This document shows positions 1 to 5,550 of a DNA stretch of 5,550 bases, piece after piece. Within the stretch, counting starts at the first letter, position 1. Each line of letters starts with the position of its first letter. Source of the stretch: an uncultured Clostridia bacterium (GTDB taxonomy: Bacteria > Bacillota_A > Clostridia > Christensenellales > Aristaeellaceae); assembly GCA_934645275.1 (NCBI GenBank), contig CAKUDW010000145.1, positions 1-5,550 of the forward strand. Direction: 5' to 3'. A program made the translations under genes and the position numbers. The notes beneath the pieces were generated by a model. That model had not been told where the DNA came from. It made no database searches and saw only the letters and a list, made by a program, of their open reading frames with translations.

Positions 1-753
1 CTCAATGGCTTTGCCCAGGCCCACGATGGACGCCAGATTTTCCGTACCTGCACGCTGGTTACGCTCCTGCGCGCCGCCCTGCATGAACTGCTGAATGTGC
101 ACGCCCTTGCGAATAAACAGCACGCCCACGCCCTTAGGCGCATGGAACTTATGGCCAGACATGCTCAACATGTCGATGGGCATTTCCTTCATATTGAATT
201 TTACGCTGCCGATGGCCTGTACTGCATCCGTATGGAAGAGCACGCCATGCTTACGGCACACCGCACCCAGCTCAGCCACGGGTTCGATCGTACCAATTTC
301 GTTGTTCGCAGTCATGATAGAAACGATGGTCGTATCCGGACGGATAGCGGCGTCCAACTGCTCGGGCGTCACGCGGCCATATTCATCCACCGGCAGGTAG
401 GTCACTTCAAAGCCTTCCTTTTCCAGCTGCTTGCAGGTGTGCAGAATGGCGTGGTGCTCAATGGTGGTGGTGATGATGTGGCGGCCCTTTTTGATGTTCT
501 TATAGGCCGCGCCGCGCACTGCCCAGTTATCCGATTCTGTGCCGCAACCGGTAAAGTAAATTTCATCCGGATTTGCGCCGATGGCCGTCGCCACCTTCTC
601 GCGCGCAGCTGCCACCGCATGCTTGGCCTCGTAGCCGTAATCGTGCATCGAGGACGGGTTGCCAAATATATCGCAAAAATAGGGGCGCATGGCCTCAAAA
701 ACCGGTTCCGTAACGCGCGTAGTTGCGCCGTTGTCCATATAAACCTTTTTCAT
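1..753 (-). CDS. nifS: NifS/IscS-type cysteine desulfurase (partial, C-terminus off the left edge)
   Basis: This PLP enzyme takes sulfur from cysteine, forming alanine and an enzyme persulfide, to supply Fe-S cluster assembly or tRNA thiolation in the cytosol. The visible 251 residues are the N-terminal two thirds of a class V aminotransferase fold of about 380-400 residues. Seen in the sequence: the opening MKKVYMDNGATT; FTGCGTESDN at about 68-77 (phosphate-binding turn); IEHHA at 98-102, whose first His should stack on PLP; HTDAVQ at 174-179, with the Asp that contacts the pyridine nitrogen; SGHKFHAPKG at 199-208, with Lys202 as the likely Schiff-base lysine; and RAGTEN at 234-239. The mobile-loop catalytic Cys lies in the missing part, so the group I/II subtype is not decided. 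The start overlaps the iscR stop (ATGA) behind GGAGG, which suggests translational coupling. A nifU or mnmA gene often follows in Clostridia, but that would be outside the window. Confidence 0.95.
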   Translation of the reverse strand, partial: MKKVYMDNGATTRVTEPVFEAMRPYFCDIFGNPSSMHDYGYEAKHAVAAAREKVATAIGANPDEIYFTGCGTESDNWAVRGAAYKNIKKGRHIITTTIEHHAILHTCKQLEKEGFEVTYLPVDEYGRVTPEQLDAAIRPDTTIVSIMTANNEIGTIEPVAELGAVCRKHGVLFHTDAVQAIGSVKFNMKEMPIDMLSMSGHKFHAPKGVGVLFIRKGVHIQQFMQGGAQERNQRAGTENLASIVGLGKAIE

Positions 754-1184
754 TGTTCCTCCCCCTGCGCCTTTAAGGCGGCGTATTCGTCAATCATATC
801 CTGAAGGCTGATACCATCCACGATATTATTCAGACCGTCGCGGATTTTCATCCACACGATGCGTGACGGACAGGCGCAGCTCTTTCCGCAACTGTCCTCT
901 TCAAGCAGGCAATCTACCAGATTCAGCCCGCCTTCCAGCGCACGAAGCACCTCTCCCACCGTAATTTCAGCGGGTGGACGCACCAGCCTGTAACCGCCCT
1001 GCGCCCCGCGATTGCTGATAACCAGACCTTCGCGCCGCAATATGGCGATCAGCTGCTCCAGATAGGCCTCAGGAATGCCCTGCCGCTCCGCAATCAGCTT
1101 GATAGACTGCGGACCGCTGCCGTAATGCTCGGCCAAATCATACATCGCGTGGATGCCGTATCGCCCGCGCGTAGACAGCTTCAT
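750..1184 (-). CDS. iscR: IscR-like Rrf2-family transcriptional regulator
   Basis: A 144-residue Rrf2 regulator, the usual family length. The N-terminal winged helix-turn-helix begins MKLSTRGRYGIHAM, with the recognition region around residues 28-60 (IAERQGIPEAYLEQL) and the wing GAQGGYRL at 60-67. A cysteine-rich segment follows, with Cys at 92, 99, 103 and 105, where IscR holds a [2Fe-2S] cluster. By my alignment, E. coli IscR ligand His107 (CLTH) corresponds to Arg108 here (CPSR). The ATG at 1184 is chosen over an in-frame GTG at 1202 because family members start at MKLST and a G-rich ribosome binding site lies just upstream. The gene sits directly ahead of nifS with a 4-base overlap, so the inferred role is Fe-S-responsive control of its own operon. 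A cysteine-metabolism CymR-like role is less likely because CymR lacks this cysteine set. Confidence 0.93.
   Translation of the reverse strand: MKLSTRGRYGIHAMYDLAEHYGSGPQSIKLIAERQGIPEAYLEQLIAILRREGLVISNRGAQGGYRLVRPPAEITVGEVLRALEGGLNLVDCLLEEDSCGKSCACPSRIVWMKIRDGLNNIVDGISLQDMIDEYAALKAQGEEQ
758..764 (-). promoter_or_regulatory. nifS ribosome binding site inside the iscR 3' end
   Basis: On the minus strand, GGGGAGG lies in the last codons of iscR, four bases before the nifS ATG. With the overlapping ATGA stop/start, this places nifS under direct or coupled re-initiation after iscR. Confidence 0.7.
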
Positions 1185-1190
1185 GACGTT

Positions 1191-1197
1191 CACCCCC
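1191..1197 (-). promoter_or_regulatory. iscR ribosome binding site (decides the start)
   Basis: GGGGGTG on the minus strand ends six bases before the ATG at 1184. The alternative GTG at 1202 has AAGG directly abutting it with no spacer, so the ATG is preferred. Confidence 0.6.
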
Positions 1198-1210
1198 GTC
1201 ACCCTTAATT

Positions 1211-1227
1211 CCGAGTTTTTCGCTCGG
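1211..1227 (-). promoter_or_regulatory. Inverted repeat in the iscR leader (candidate operator or hairpin)
   Basis: CCGAG and CTCGG form a perfect 5-bp inverted repeat around a 7-base A-rich loop. It starts about 8 bases downstream of the predicted transcription start of iscR. An autoregulatory Rrf2 operator or an RNA hairpin in the leader would both fit. It does not obviously match the E. coli IscR consensus, so the function is a guess. Confidence 0.35.
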
Positions 1228-1241
1228 CTTATCCAAGCAGT

Positions 1242-1270
1242 ATTCTATCACTGCGTCCTGGAGCTGTCAA
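1242..1270 (-). promoter_or_regulatory. Sigma-A type promoter of iscR-nifS
   Basis: On the minus strand, a perfect -35 TTGACA (1265-1270) and a -10 TAGAAT (1242-1247) are separated by 17 bases. Transcription should begin near 1235, giving a leader of about 50 bases before the iscR ATG. It is close to consensus, so strong basal expression with repression by the regulator is plausible. Confidence 0.85.
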
Positions 1271-1306
1271 TCAATTCCGATGCATTTTATAGGATTTTAA
1301 CGAAGC

Positions 1307-1335
1307 TTGAAAAACCATGCGCATCGTGATATACT
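1307..1335 (+). promoter_or_regulatory. Sigma-A type promoter of the DUF308 gene
   Basis: TTGAAA (1307-1312) and TATACT (1330-1335) are separated by 17 bases on the plus strand. This promoter is divergent from the iscR promoter; the two -35 boxes are about 36 bases apart and do not overlap. The predicted start near 1342 gives a leader of about 50 bases. Confidence 0.8.
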
Positions 1336-1380
1336 TTATTTGGAATGGACTGGTAAAAAACGTACGCAAGCTTGATTCAG

Positions 1381-1386
1381 GGAGGG
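1381..1386 (+). promoter_or_regulatory. Ribosome binding site of the DUF308 gene (decides the start)
   Basis: GGAGGG lies six bases before the ATG at 1393. It rules against the in-frame TTG at 1372, which would place this site inside the coding region. Confidence 0.85.
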
Positions 1387-1392
1387 ATTTTC

Positions 1393-1983
1393 ATGCACAG
1401 AAAACCTAGGCATTTCAGCGAAAAGCTTCGCTTGAGCTGGACAGAAATTGTTCTCGGCGCAGCTGCAATCCTGTTGGGGCTGGTGCTGCTGATCTGGCCA
1501 GACATCGCCGCAACGCTGGTTATCACCGTCATTGGCGCGGTCTGCATCGTCATGGGTCTAATCAATATTGTGCGCTATTCCGCGCTGGAAACGCGGCAGG
1601 CGCTTATCAGCAACGAACTGGCGCTCGGGCTGGTTGGAATTGCAGTGGGCATAGCCCTGATCTGTCTGAGGCAACAACTGATCTCGCTCCTGTTCGTCTT
1701 TTGCGGGCTGGCCGTACTGGCAGGCGGCATCATGAAGGTTCAAAGCACGCTGTGCTTCAAGCGCATGCATGCCCGGCTATGGTATTTGGAGTTGATTTCC
1801 GCCTGCATCTCCGTGGTGCTGGGGGCACTGATTCTGTTCAACCCCTTCTCCTCCGCCATGCTGCTGATGCGCGTGATCGGCGTTTCTCTGGTGCTGGAAG
1901 GCGTTGTGGATCTGATCTCGCGCTTCGTATTCACCAAGGCCAGGAATACCTTCTTTTTTGAAACCGAAGCGCACGACATCTGA
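1393..1983 (+). CDS. DUF308 / HdeD-like six-helix membrane protein
   Basis: This 196-residue protein has a short basic N-terminus (MHRKPRHFSEKLR) and six predicted membrane helices at roughly 16-34, 38-60, 73-92, 96-115, 130-150 and 154-176. They are arranged as three helix pairs, the internal repeat pattern of the DUF308/HdeD family. Typical family features are visible: a Trp-Pro after helix 1 (LLIWPDIAA), small-residue-rich helices with G-x-x-x-G-like spacing, and a conserved-looking ISRFVF end of helix 6. HdeD is linked to acid resistance in E. coli, but most family members, including Firmicute ones, have no known function. It has its own promoter and a strong terminator, so it is a single-gene unit. 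Divergence from iscR may be only positional. The family call comes from architecture, not from a catalytic motif. Confidence 0.8.
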   Translation: MHRKPRHFSEKLRLSWTEIVLGAAAILLGLVLLIWPDIAATLVITVIGAVCIVMGLINIVRYSALETRQALISNELALGLVGIAVGIALICLRQQLISLLFVFCGLAVLAGGIMKVQSTLCFKRMHARLWYLELISACISVVLGALILFNPFSSAMLLMRVIGVSLVLEGVVDLISRFVFTKARNTFFFETEAHDI

Positions 1984-2000
1984 AATTTATCAACCGGATT

Positions 2001-2032
2001 GCGCCGGGCACGATGTGCCCGGCGCTTCTTTT
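2001..2032 (+). terminator. Rho-independent terminator after the DUF308 gene
   Basis: A perfect 11-bp GC-rich stem (2001-2011 with 2015-2025) closes on a 3-base GAT loop and is followed by TTCTTTT. It begins 17 bases after the stop codon. Confidence 0.92.
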
Positions 2033-2194
2033 AAATGGCCGAATTAATATGACAGAAGGAGGCTGGCCATTCTTTAGCAGCTGGAATTTGCGAACCCGGT
2101 GTCTTGCGGCTCAGCGCATTCTCGCAGAATTTCTCGGCAGTTCTTCACATTTGTGCAGTTTGCCACATTCATCAAAAGCTCAAAATTATTTTTG

Positions 2195-2213
2195 TGAAAA
2201 CAATCCATTTTCA
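2195..2213 (+). promoter_or_regulatory. Perfect inverted repeat over the -35 region of the ATPase gene
   Basis: TGAAAA and TTTTCA are a perfect 6-bp inverted repeat separated by 7 bases. The right half coincides with the expected -35 position (2208-2213), as a repressor operator would. It is only a poor match to the CcpA cre consensus (the central G and the trailing bases differ). Bases 2033-2194 before it hold no gene I can support. Confidence 0.4.
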
Positions 2214-2236
2214 AGCGTCCGCACATCTGTTATAAT
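2208..2236 (+). promoter_or_regulatory. Extended -10 promoter of the msmK-like gene
   Basis: A consensus TATAAT (2231-2236) is preceded by TG one base upstream (2228-2229), an extended -10 element. The -35 region (TTTTCA with a 17-base spacer) is weak, which fits an extended -10 promoter that may be regulated. The leader before the ATG at 2280 is about 38 bases. Confidence 0.75.
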
Positions 2237-2279
2237 AGGAGATAGTTGATTATATGTACTGGGAGGGTGGATATACAAT

Positions 2280-3401
2280 ATGGCAAGCCTATCGCTGCGA
2301 AACATCAACAAGGTTTATCCTGGAGATGTAAAGGCCGTCATTGACCTGAACCTGGAGATTGAGGACAAGGAATTTATCGTGCTGGTTGGGCCCTCGGGCT
2401 GCGGCAAATCGACCACGCTCCGCATGGTGGCTGGTCTTGAAGAAATCAGCAGCGGCGAACTGTATATCGACGACAAACTGGTGAACAATGTTCCCCCCAA
2501 AGACAGGGATATTGCAATGGTATTCCAGAGTTACGCGCTCTATCCGCATATGACGGTGTACAATAACATGGCCTTCGGCCTGAAGCTGCACAAGATGCCC
2601 AAGGACGAAATTGACCGGCGCGTGAAGGCAGCGGCAAAAAGTTTGGGCATTGAAGCCTTGTTAAACCGCAAGCCTGCGGCGCTATCGGGCGGTCAGCGCC
2701 AGCGCGTAGCGCTCGGGCGCGCAATTGTGCGCGAACCGAAGGTCTTCCTGATGGACGAACCGCTCTCCAATCTTGACGCTAAGCTGCGCGTCCAGACGCG
2801 CTCTGAAATTACAAAGTTGCACCAGCAGCTGCAAACCACCTTCATCTACGTGACTCACGACCAGACTGAGGCCATGACGATGGGTACGCGCATCGTGGTC
2901 ATGAAGGATGGCGTGATGCAGCAGCAAGATACCCCGCAGAATCTCTACGACTATCCCGCGAATCTGTTCGTCGGCTGCTTCATCGGCACGCCGCAGATGA
3001 ATGTATTCAAGGTAAAGCTCGAAAAGCGCGGCGACGGCGTGTTCGCCGTGTTCGGCCCGAACGCCGTTCGCATACCGGCCGGTAAGATTCAGCGCATGAC
3101 TGGCGATTATATCGGTAAGAACGTCTATATGGGCATTCGTCCTGAAAACATTCACGACGATGCTGCCTTCACCTCCGCTTATCCGGATGCCTGCATTGAT
3201 GTGCATGTAGATATGACGGAATTGATGGGTTCAGAAACCTACCTCTATCTCTCCGCTGAAGGTCACGAAGGCAATTTCATCGCTCGTGTCGATCCGCGCA
3301 CCACGTCGCGCGGCGGCGATGATATTCAGATTGGTCTGGACGTCAATCGCCTGCACTTCTTTGACGCTGAAACTGAAAAGACGATTCTTTCCCGAGATTG
3401 A
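2280..3401 (+). CDS. MsmK/UgpC/MalK-type sugar ABC transporter ATPase
   Basis: A 373-residue ATPase of the carbohydrate importer (CUT1) class. It would bind as a dimer on the cytoplasmic face of membrane permeases and drive uptake of oligosaccharides or glycerol phosphate. All nucleotide-binding motifs are intact: A-loop Tyr13, Walker [10 protein letters not shown] at 37-45, Q-loop Gln83 ([13 protein letters not shown]), signature LSGGQ at 135-139, Walker B VFLMDE at 155-160 with catalytic Glu160, D-loop SNLD at 163-166, and H-loop His193. The C-terminal 135 or so residues form the MalK-type regulatory (OB/TOBE) domain, including the GIRPEN motif at 285-290. GGAGGG lies 12 bases before the ATG, a slightly long spacing. 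No permease or solute-binding gene is adjacent and the gene has its own promoter, which is the arrangement of shared ATPases such as streptococcal MsmK. The sugar substrate cannot be read from this subunit. Confidence 0.95.
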   Translation: MASLSLRNINKVYPGDVKAVIDLNLEIEDKEFIVLVGPSGCGKSTTLRMVAGLEEISSGELYIDDKLVNNVPPKDRDIAMVFQSYALYPHMTVYNNMAFGLKLHKMPKDEIDRRVKAAAKSLGIEALLNRKPAALSGGQRQRVALGRAIVREPKVFLMDEPLSNLDAKLRVQTRSEITKLHQQLQTTFIYVTHDQTEAMTMGTRIVVMKDGVMQQQDTPQNLYDYPANLFVGCFIGTPQMNVFKVKLEKRGDGVFAVFGPNAVRIPAGKIQRMTGDYIGKNVYMGIRPENIHDDAAFTSAYPDACIDVHVDMTELMGSETYLYLSAEGHEGNFIARVDPRTTSRGGDDIQIGLDVNRLHFFDAETEKTILSRD

Positions 3402-3420
3402 GCCCGAAACTGCATAATAA

Positions 3421-3458
3421 GGGCCGCTGCGCAGCACGTGTGCAGCGGCTCATTGTTT
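3421..3458 (+). terminator. Likely terminator after the ATPase gene
   Basis: A GC-rich stem of 13 pairs including two G-U wobbles (3421-3433 with 3439-3451) has a 5-base loop and is followed by ATTGTTT. The T-tract is interrupted, so termination may be partial. I find no clear promoter between this hairpin and the next gene, so read-through into it is possible. Confidence 0.65.
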
Positions 3459-3489
3459 ACAGACTGTTTTTCTGAGGAGTTGACTCGCC

Positions 3490-4128
3490 ATGACCTCCAT
3501 ATCGCGCAGCATTGATATGCGTAATCACCCACGTTGGGCACAATTTGAATACTTTTCCAAAATGGCCAATCCCTACGTCGGCGTCACGGTGAACGTTGAT
3601 ATTAGCCAGCTGATAGCCTGGCGCGCTGCCACGGGCGCGCCCTTCTTCCTGAGCCTGCTCTACACCGTATCCCGCGCAGCCAACGCCGTGCCAGAACTTC
3701 GCCGCAGAATAGCCGTCGATGGGCAGGTAATGGAATACGACTGGTGTCCCACCTCGCACATCGTGCTCAAGCCAGATGAGAGTTACGCTTACTGTACGCT
3801 CAGCGCCGATAAACCAATCACTGATTTTCTGACCGAAGGCGTGTCCGCACAGCGGCACTGTATGGAATGCGGCACGCTGGACGAACCTGAGCCAGAACCG
3901 CTGATTTTCATATCAACGCTGCCGTGGCTAAGCTACACGGCGCTGGTGCAGCCCACACCCGTACCCGCCGACACCAATCCGCGCATCACTTGGGGCCGCT
4001 GTTTTCAGGAAAACGGTCGCACGCTCGTACCGCTATCGTTGCTGGCACATCACGCACTGTTGGATGGACTGCACCTCTCACGCTTCTATCAGGCGTTGAC
4101 CGACGAACTGGCGCACAATTTTACTTAG
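3490..4128 (+). CDS. CatA-like (chloramphenicol acetyltransferase family) O-acetyltransferase
   Basis: A complete 212-residue member of the classical trimeric CAT fold, against about 213-219 residues for CatA enzymes. These enzymes move acetyl from acetyl-CoA to a hydroxyl acceptor in the cytosol. The active-site motif HHALLDG is at 187-193, with His188 as the general base and Asp192 as its structural partner. By my remembered alignment to type III CAT, Ser142 (ISTLPW) matches Ser148 and Arg15 matches Arg18, so the core set looks intact. The chloramphenicol-pocket region near the N-terminus (MANPYVG) differs from classical resistance enzymes: Pro28 replaces Cys31. I therefore infer a chromosomal CAT-like enzyme of unknown acceptor; actual chloramphenicol resistance is uncertain. 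GAGGAG lies ten bases before the ATG. A later in-frame Met10 is possible but has no better site. Confidence 0.88.
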   Translation: MTSISRSIDMRNHPRWAQFEYFSKMANPYVGVTVNVDISQLIAWRAATGAPFFLSLLYTVSRAANAVPELRRRIAVDGQVMEYDWCPTSHIVLKPDESYAYCTLSADKPITDFLTEGVSAQRHCMECGTLDEPEPEPLIFISTLPWLSYTALVQPTPVPADTNPRITWGRCFQENGRTLVPLSLLAHHALLDGLHLSRFYQALTDELAHNFT

Positions 4129-4154
4129 CTTACATTCTTAAAAAGGACAGTACT

Positions 4155-4191
4155 CAATTCAATAAGAATTGTTGACGTCTCTTTGCAAGAG
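4155..4191. other. Two small inverted repeats in the catA-like / bioY convergent gap
   Basis: CAATTC-AATAA-GAATTG (4155-4171) and CTCTT-TGC-AAGAG (4179-4191) are perfect small hairpins. Neither has a T-tract adequate for termination. The 172 bases between the convergent stop codons hold no gene that I can support. Confidence 0.3.
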
Positions 4192-4230
4192 CCGCCGGCC
4201 CACAAAACTCTGGTTTGGCATACTCCAATG

Positions 4231-4267
4231 AAAAACCTCGATCCAACTATTCTGAATCGAGGTTTTC
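4231..4267. terminator. Bidirectional terminator between convergent genes
   Basis: An 11-bp perfect stem (4232-4242 with 4256-4266) has a 13-base loop and A-tract/T-tract arms, so it would form a U-tailed hairpin on either strand. It lies about 100 bases after the catA-like stop and about 34 bases beyond the bioY stop, so it can end both transcripts. Confidence 0.8.
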
Positions 4268-4300
4268 CCAATTATTTTACCAAAATCCCTGAAACGCGCG

Positions 4301-4828
4301 CTAATTGGCCGAAGGCAACTTGCGCAGGCGCGTACCCAGCAGGGCCGCACAGACGGACTTTGCGATGTCAAACGGCACAAACGGCCACACGCATACCGCG
4401 AGCGCCGCGCCAAAGGTATAATTCGCCACGAGACAGAACTGCAGCGTGCCCAGACCATAGCAGAGAAGCAGCGACAGTGCACACACGATTGCCGCGCGCA
4501 CATAGCCGCCCTTGCGGGTAAAAATGCTAATGAGCACCGCCATCGGCAAATAAGCCCAAATATAGCCGCCGGTCGGGCCCACAATGACTGCGGCACCGCC
4601 CTTGCCGCCAGAGAATACCGGCAACCCGATCAGGCCGATCAGCAGGTAAACCAGCACAGCCAGCCCTGCGCCGCGCCAGTCGAGCGTCACGCCACAGAGC
4701 ATGACCGCAAACAGCGAAATGGTAATCGGCACGGGGCCAATCTGGATGGAAAAGGGCGAAAGTACGCAAATCAGCGCAGCAAAGAGCGCGCAACGCACCA
4801 TGGCCTTCGTGTTCAGTCCCTTTTTCAT
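4301..4828 (-). CDS. bioY: BioY biotin transporter substrate-binding (S) component
   Basis: This 175-residue membrane protein binds biotin at the outer face and delivers it inward, alone or with the ECF energising module (EcfA/A'/T). Six predicted helices lie at about 10-28, 36-50, 53-70, 85-104, 110-130 and 136-165. BioY hallmarks are clear: QIGPVPIT at about 29-36, GLPVFSGGKGG at 68-78, GPTGGYIWAY at 84-93, and PFVPFDIAK at 149-157 with Asp154 and Lys157, the positions known to line the biotin pocket. The length is normal. AAAGGAGA lies about ten bases upstream of the ATG. No biotin synthesis or ECF ATPase genes are adjacent, so import would depend on partners elsewhere. I find no convincing promoter between the hairpin at 4877-4911 and the start, which leaves room for read-through from rplA. 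Confidence 0.93.
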   Translation of the reverse strand: MKKGLNTKAMVRCALFAALICVLSPFSIQIGPVPITISLFAVMLCGVTLDWRGAGLAVLVYLLIGLIGLPVFSGGKGGAAVIVGPTGGYIWAYLPMAVLISIFTRKGGYVRAAIVCALSLLLCYGLGTLQFCLVANYTFGAALAVCVWPFVPFDIAKSVCAALLGTRLRKLPSAN

Positions 4829-4876
4829 GATCGCAAATCTCCTTTAAATTTATAGACATAAAGCAGTTTACCATAG

Positions 4877-4913
4877 AAAACCTCCGCAGCGCTTTCGCGC
4901 CCGGAGGTTTTTT
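4877..4913 (-). terminator. Terminator-like hairpin between rplA and bioY
   Basis: AAAACCTCCG (4877-4886) pairs with CGGAGGTTTT (4902-4911), and an inner GCGC-TTTC-GCGC stem (4889-4900) sits inside. Read on the minus strand, the stem is followed by TTTTC, a short U-tract mostly within the stem. On the plus strand it has six T before CCCC. Termination of rplA transcripts may therefore be incomplete. Confidence 0.7.
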
Positions 4914-4935
4914 CCCCTTAAATCTATATCAAAGA

Positions 4936-5550
4936 TCAGAATTTCAGGGCATTGAGTTTGATACCGGGGCCCATCGTAGAAGAGAGCACCGCGGACTTGA
5001 TATAAGCGCCCTTGGCAGCTGCCGGCTTGGCCTTAATGATGGCCTCCATCAACGTGCGCAGGTTCTCGGTGAGCTTGCCTTCTTCGAAGGACGCCTTGCC
5101 GACCGGGCAGTGAATGATCGCGGTCTTGTCGACGCGATACTCAACTTTACCGGCTTTGATATCATGAATCATGCGCGTGATATCAGGCGAAACGCTGCCG
5201 GACTTCGGGTTCGGCATCAGGCCCTTCGGACCAAGCACGCGGCCCAGACGGCCGACGACGCCCATCATGTCCGGGGTCGCGATACAAGCGTCAAATTCGA
5301 ACCAGCCGCCCTGGATCTTCTTGATGATCTCGTCATCAGCAATCAGATCAGCGCCAGCCGCTTTGGCTTCTTCAATACGGTTTTCCTTCACGAAGGCCAG
5401 CACGCGCACGGTCTTGCCGGTGCCGTTCGGCAGAACGACGGCGCCGCGAACCTGCTGATCCGCATGGCGGGGATCAACGCCCAGACGGACGGAAATTTCG
5501 ATCGTCTCGTCGAACTTGGCCTTGGCCGTCTGCTTCACGAGGGCGATAGC
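4936..5550 (-). CDS. rplA: 50S ribosomal protein L1 (partial, N-terminus off the right edge)
   Basis: The visible 204 C-terminal residues belong to ribosomal protein L1, which binds 23S rRNA at the mobile L1 stalk and is a translational autoregulator in many bacteria. Family signatures run through it: [18 protein letters not shown] at 10-25, the [12 protein letters not shown] loop at 35-46, [11 protein letters not shown] at 86-96, [14 protein letters not shown] at 103-116 (the conserved RNA-binding segment), and the ending GPGIKLN. Full-length L1 is about 230 residues, so roughly 25-30 are missing. The reading frame is open to the window edge; an in-frame GTG at 5538 encodes an internal Val of the conserved helix and is not the start. 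Downstream, rplJ and rplL would be expected in many genomes, but bioY follows instead. rplK and nusG probably lie outside the window. Confidence 0.97.
   Translation of the reverse strand, partial: AIALVKQTAKAKFDETIEISVRLGVDPRHADQQVRGAVVLPNGTGKTVRVLAFVKENRIEEAKAAGADLIADDEIIKKIQGGWFEFDACIATPDMMGVVGRLGRVLGPKGLMPNPKSGSVSPDITRMIHDIKAGKVEYRVDKTAIIHCPVGKASFEEGKLTENLRTLMEAIIKAKPAAAKGAYIKSAVLSSTMGPGIKLNALKF

Noticed and set aside
97..804. A 235-codon open frame on the plus strand across the nifS region
   Set aside because: It is antisense to a clear cysteine desulfurase, encodes no recognisable motif, and is a GC-bias shadow.
1185..1202. An upstream GTG start for iscR adding six residues
   Set aside because: Rrf2 proteins begin at MKLST; the GTG has AAGG abutting it with no spacer, while the ATG has a properly spaced G-rich site.
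2119..2140. Short repeats of TTCTCG with CAG before the ATPase promoter
   Set aside because: Two imperfect copies of under 10 bases are within chance expectation and have no clear role.
2195..2208. A CcpA cre box
   Set aside because: The central CG and the trailing bases of the consensus are not matched, so the repeat is reported only as an unassigned operator candidate.
2013..2249. A 78-codon plus-strand open frame between the DUF308 terminator and the ATPase gene
   Set aside because: It starts inside the loop of the terminator hairpin, runs through the ATPase promoter, has no ribosome binding site at its ATGs, and reads as low-quality protein.
2682..3206. A 174-codon minus-strand open frame inside the ATPase gene
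   Set aside because: It lies fully antisense to the conserved ATPase with no motif or start signal; it is a codon-bias shadow.
3457..3858. A 133-codon minus-strand open frame over the catA-like gene
   Set aside because: It is antisense to an intact catalytic-family gene and has no protein features.
4848..4876. A possible BirA operator and promoter before bioY (GGTAAAC half-site, TATAAA)
   Set aside because: Only one half-site is visible and no partner lies at the expected distance. The TATAAA is so close to the ribosome binding site that a transcript starting there would lose it.

Overview
The window looks like ordinary chromosome from a moderately GC-rich Clostridia-type Firmicute. The reasons are a stand-alone IscR-like regulator directly followed by a NifS-type cysteine desulfurase, an MsmK/UgpC-type sugar ATPase, a CatA-like acetyltransferase, a BioY biotin transporter, strong AGGAGG-type ribosome binding sites, and near-consensus sigma-A promoters with 17-bp spacers. 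The assignment rests on gene content and protein flavour, not on a database search.

Layout. Positions 1-1184 (minus strand) carry an iscR-nifS pair joined by an ATGA overlap and driven by a TTGACA-17-TAGAAT promoter; nifS runs off the left edge. A second promoter (TTGAAA-17-TATACT) points the other way and drives a six-helix DUF308/HdeD-like membrane protein (1393-1983), which ends in a perfect 11-bp terminator hairpin. After about 250 bases of non-coding DNA holding an extended -10 promoter comes an MsmK/UgpC-like ATPase without its permeases (2280-3401), then a hairpin, then a complete CatA-like acetyltransferase (3490-4128). A hairpin with A and T tracts separates this gene from the convergent minus-strand bioY (4301-4828). 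Upstream of bioY on the same strand is rplA, ribosomal protein L1 (4936-5550, N-terminus outside the window).

How the genes relate. Only iscR-nifS is a clear functional unit: an Fe-S-sensing repressor with the sulfur donor for Fe-S cluster or tRNA thiolation chemistry. The ATPase would energise sugar importers encoded elsewhere, and BioY would pair with ECF-type energising subunits encoded elsewhere. rplA is followed by a terminator-like hairpin and bioY rather than by rplJ-rplL. I see no tRNA, rRNA, CRISPR array, insertion sequence, phage gene or defence system, and nothing I would call an undescribed system. The points worth a second look are regulatory inverted repeats, the rplA/bioY junction, the cysteine pattern of the IscR-like protein, and the unknown acceptor of the CatA-like enzyme.
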